6,976 nucleotides of DNA from JBOHHM01 sp050725495. Lineage in GTDB: Bacteria > Pseudomonadota > Gammaproteobacteria > Burkholderiales > Burkholderiaceae_C. Position 1 is the first letter of the stretch, and every line of letters starts with the position of its first letter. Below are positions 5,770-6,976 of the stretch, piece after piece. The stretch covers positions 1 through 6,976 of the forward strand of contig JBOHHM010000124.1 of the NCBI GenBank assembly GCA_050725495.1. Direction: 5' to 3'. A model generated the notes under the pieces. That model was not told the DNA's origin. It saw only the letters and a list, made by a program, of their open reading frames with translations, and made no database searches. The position numbers were made by a program, and so were the translations under genes.

Positions 5770-5808
5770 GGTGGTCTGACCTGTCCCGGGTTTCTCAAGG
5801 AGAACACC

Positions 5809-6480
5809 ATGAAGCCATGGAAGAGATCGCTGCTGGCTGGCTCGGTCGCCGCCGCGTCTTTGCTGGCGGCCTGCCAGATGATGGCGCCGGCGAAGCCGCA
5901 GAGCCGGATGACGTTCTTCGTCACGAGCACCAACCCCGGCAAGGGTGCTGATTTCGGGGGGCTGGCCGGTGCCGACCAGCATTGCCAGAAGCTGGCCACC
6001 GCCGTCGGTGCGGGCCAGCGCACCTGGCGCGCCTACCTGAGCAACAGTGCCATCGGTGGTGCGCCCGCCGTCAACGCGCGCGACCGCATCGGGCGGGGTC
6101 CCTGGCAAAACGTCCAAGGTGTCGTGGTGGCCAGCAGCGTGGACGAACTGCACGGCAGCAACAAGCTCAGCAAGCAGACCGCGCTGACTGAAAAAGGCGA
6201 GGTGGTCAGCGGCCGCGGCGACCCGGTCAACCTGCACGACATCCTGACCGGCAGCCTGCCCGATGGCCGCGCTGCACCGGCCGACAAGGACAACAGCTGC
6301 GGCAACTGGACCCAAAGCGGCGAAGGCTCGGCCATCGTGGGCCACCATGACCGCATGGGCCTGCGCGACGACGAACCCTCCAAGTCCTGGAACTCGTCCC
6401 ACAGTTCGCGCGGCTGCAGCCTCGACGCCTTGAGGGGCACGGGCGGCGGGGGGCTGCTCTACTGCTTTGCGGCGAACTGA
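5809..6480 (+). CDS. Putative lipoprotein with endostatin/C-type-lectin-like domain
   Basis: This 223-residue exported protein has a signal peptide with basic residues (KPWKR) and a hydrophobic stretch, ending in the lipobox L-A-A-C22. Gln follows the lipidated cysteine, so outer-membrane sorting is expected. The mature domain (about 34-223) begins MTFFVTSTNPGKGADFGGLAGADQHCQ and ends TGGGGLLYCFA. It holds four cysteines, C59, C164, C203 and C219, enough for two disulfides. The order of blocks (GADxxCQ, TWRAYLS, ARDRIG, HDILTGS-DGR, CGNWT, RLYC-like end) recalls the DUF1554/endostatin-like fold known from Leptospira surface proteins. This is recognition from memory and the function is unknown. 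The start has AAGGAG ideally placed. It is the last plus-strand gene here and converges on the VOC gene 29 nt away. Confidence 0.85.
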   Translation: MKPWKRSLLAGSVAAASLLAACQMMAPAKPQSRMTFFVTSTNPGKGADFGGLAGADQHCQKLATAVGAGQRTWRAYLSNSAIGGAPAVNARDRIGRGPWQNVQGVVVASSVDELHGSNKLSKQTALTEKGEVVSGRGDPVNLHDILTGSLPDGRAAPADKDNSCGNWTQSGEGSAIVGHHDRMGLRDDEPSKSWNSSHSSRGCSLDALRGTGGGGLLYCFAAN

Positions 6481-6509
6481 AGGGCGCTACTGCCTTCGGG
6501 CCCGTGCCT

Positions 6510-6965
6510 TCATGCCAGCTCTTCGTGAATGCACAGGTAGTTGCCTTCCGGATCCTTGAACCAGGCGCATTTTTCGGTCTGCGTGATGCAGACATGATGG
6601 ATGGTCCTCGACTCCGGAAGGTCGTCATCCTCGAAGGCGACGCTGGCGCTTTGGAGGCCCCGTCGCAGGGTCTGCCGGCCACGATCTGGCAGGTTGTAGT
6701 CCTCAAAGACGACGCCGGCGCCTTCGAGAGCCCGGACCTTGGCTTCGATGTCCTGCACCTGGAAGCTGACGGCCGTGTGATCCGCCTTGGTGCCACCCTC
6801 GCGGGGCATCAGGGCCAGGACCGCGCCACCGGCGCAGGCATAGGTGAATGACCCGTCCGGCTTCAGGCCTGCGGGCTTCAGGCCCAGCCGCTTTTCGTAA
6901 AACTCCCGGGCGCGATGCATGTCGATCACGGGCAGGATGGCGGTCAATGGGGCGTTGGCGAGCAT
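6510..6965 (-). CDS. VOC/glyoxalase-fold family protein with internal duplication
   Basis: A 151-residue protein of the vicinal-oxygen-chelate superfamily. The first beta-alpha-beta module covers about 6-70 (ILPVIDMHRAREFYEKRLGL from residue 10, HTAVSFQV at 63-70). The second ends with CAWFKDPEGNYLCIHE at 133-148. Single-domain members of this type are usually near 125-130 residues. The excess is explained by a duplicated 24-residue segment: RALEGAGVVFEDYNLP at 78-93 and RGLQSASVAFEDDDLP at 102-117. Only some classical metal-ligand positions (H63, E148) can be proposed, so metal binding and substrate are unknown. AGGAG (6976-6972) lies 6 nt before the ATG at 6965 and only 3 nt before an adjacent in-frame ATG at 6968, so the second was preferred; the difference is one residue. 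The gene converges on the lipoprotein gene. Confidence 0.85.
   Translation of the reverse strand: MLANAPLTAILPVIDMHRAREFYEKRLGLKPAGLKPDGSFTYACAGGAVLALMPREGGTKADHTAVSFQVQDIEAKVRALEGAGVVFEDYNLPDRGRQTLRRGLQSASVAFEDDDLPESRTIHHVCITQTEKCAWFKDPEGNYLCIHEELA
6613..6734 (-). repeat. In-frame 72-bp tandem duplication within the VOC gene
   Basis: Positions 6613-6662 and 6685-6734 are offset by 72 bp (24 codons) and agree at 38 of 50 positions by direct comparison. Beyond 6662/6734 the similarity fades. The reading frame is kept through both copies, giving two FED(Y/D)(N/D)LP motifs. Confidence 0.85.
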
Positions 6966-6976
6966 CATGATCTCCT

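Noticed and set aside
5773..5790. A further copy of the palindromic element before the lipoprotein gene (GGTCTGACCTGTCCCGGG)
   Set aside because: Only the CTGTCCC-like core is shared. There is no matching second arm, tail or loop, so chance similarity is more likely.
5242..6402. A 386-codon minus-strand open frame
   Set aside because: It is antisense to gpsA and the lipoprotein gene, has no domain or ribosome binding site, and is typical of GC-rich codon shadowing.
6481..6509. A bidirectional terminator between the convergent lipoprotein and VOC genes
   Set aside because: Only very short GC complementarities are visible, with no stable stem and no T-tract on either strand.

Overview
The window is about 65% GC. 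Its gene order and protein sequences point to a betaproteobacterium of the Burkholderiales, most likely the Comamonadaceae. That placement rests on recalled gene-order and protein similarity, not on a search.

Layout. Left half, minus strand (transcribed right to left): gpmA (phosphoglycerate mutase), ctpA (periplasmic S41 processing protease), and a MoeB/ThiF-type E1-like adenylyltransferase. Right of gpmA, divergent on the plus strand: a membrane-anchored rhodanese, grxC (glutaredoxin 3), secB (export chaperone) and gpsA (glycerol-3-phosphate dehydrogenase). This divergent arrangement is familiar housekeeping context in Burkholderiales. The right end looks more accessory: a cysteine-containing lipoprotein with an endostatin/C-type-lectin-like pattern (plus strand), convergent with a small VOC/glyoxalase-fold protein (minus strand) that carries an internal in-frame duplication.

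How the genes relate. The plus-strand cluster combines sulfur/thiol chemistry (rhodanese, glutaredoxin), protein export (SecB) and phospholipid precursor synthesis (GpsA). The minus-strand cluster combines glycolysis, envelope proteolysis and sulfur-carrier activation. These are co-located core functions rather than one pathway.

Most notable non-coding feature. A family of short palindromic elements (GGGACAGACC...CTGTCCCC, with a TAATGACTTTGC tail) occurs as a tandem array between ctpA and the moeB-like gene. Diverged single copies lie just upstream of gpmA and of secB. All three sites have the same orientation relative to the downstream gene and end close to its start codon, and one copy contains the ctpA stop codon. 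A different near-palindrome lies inside the gpsA coding sequence. I see no CRISPR array, tRNA, rRNA, insertion sequence or defence system, and no wholly new multi-gene system. There is no gene-free stretch longer than 300 bases; the longest gaps are about 190, 126 and 159 bases and are described below.
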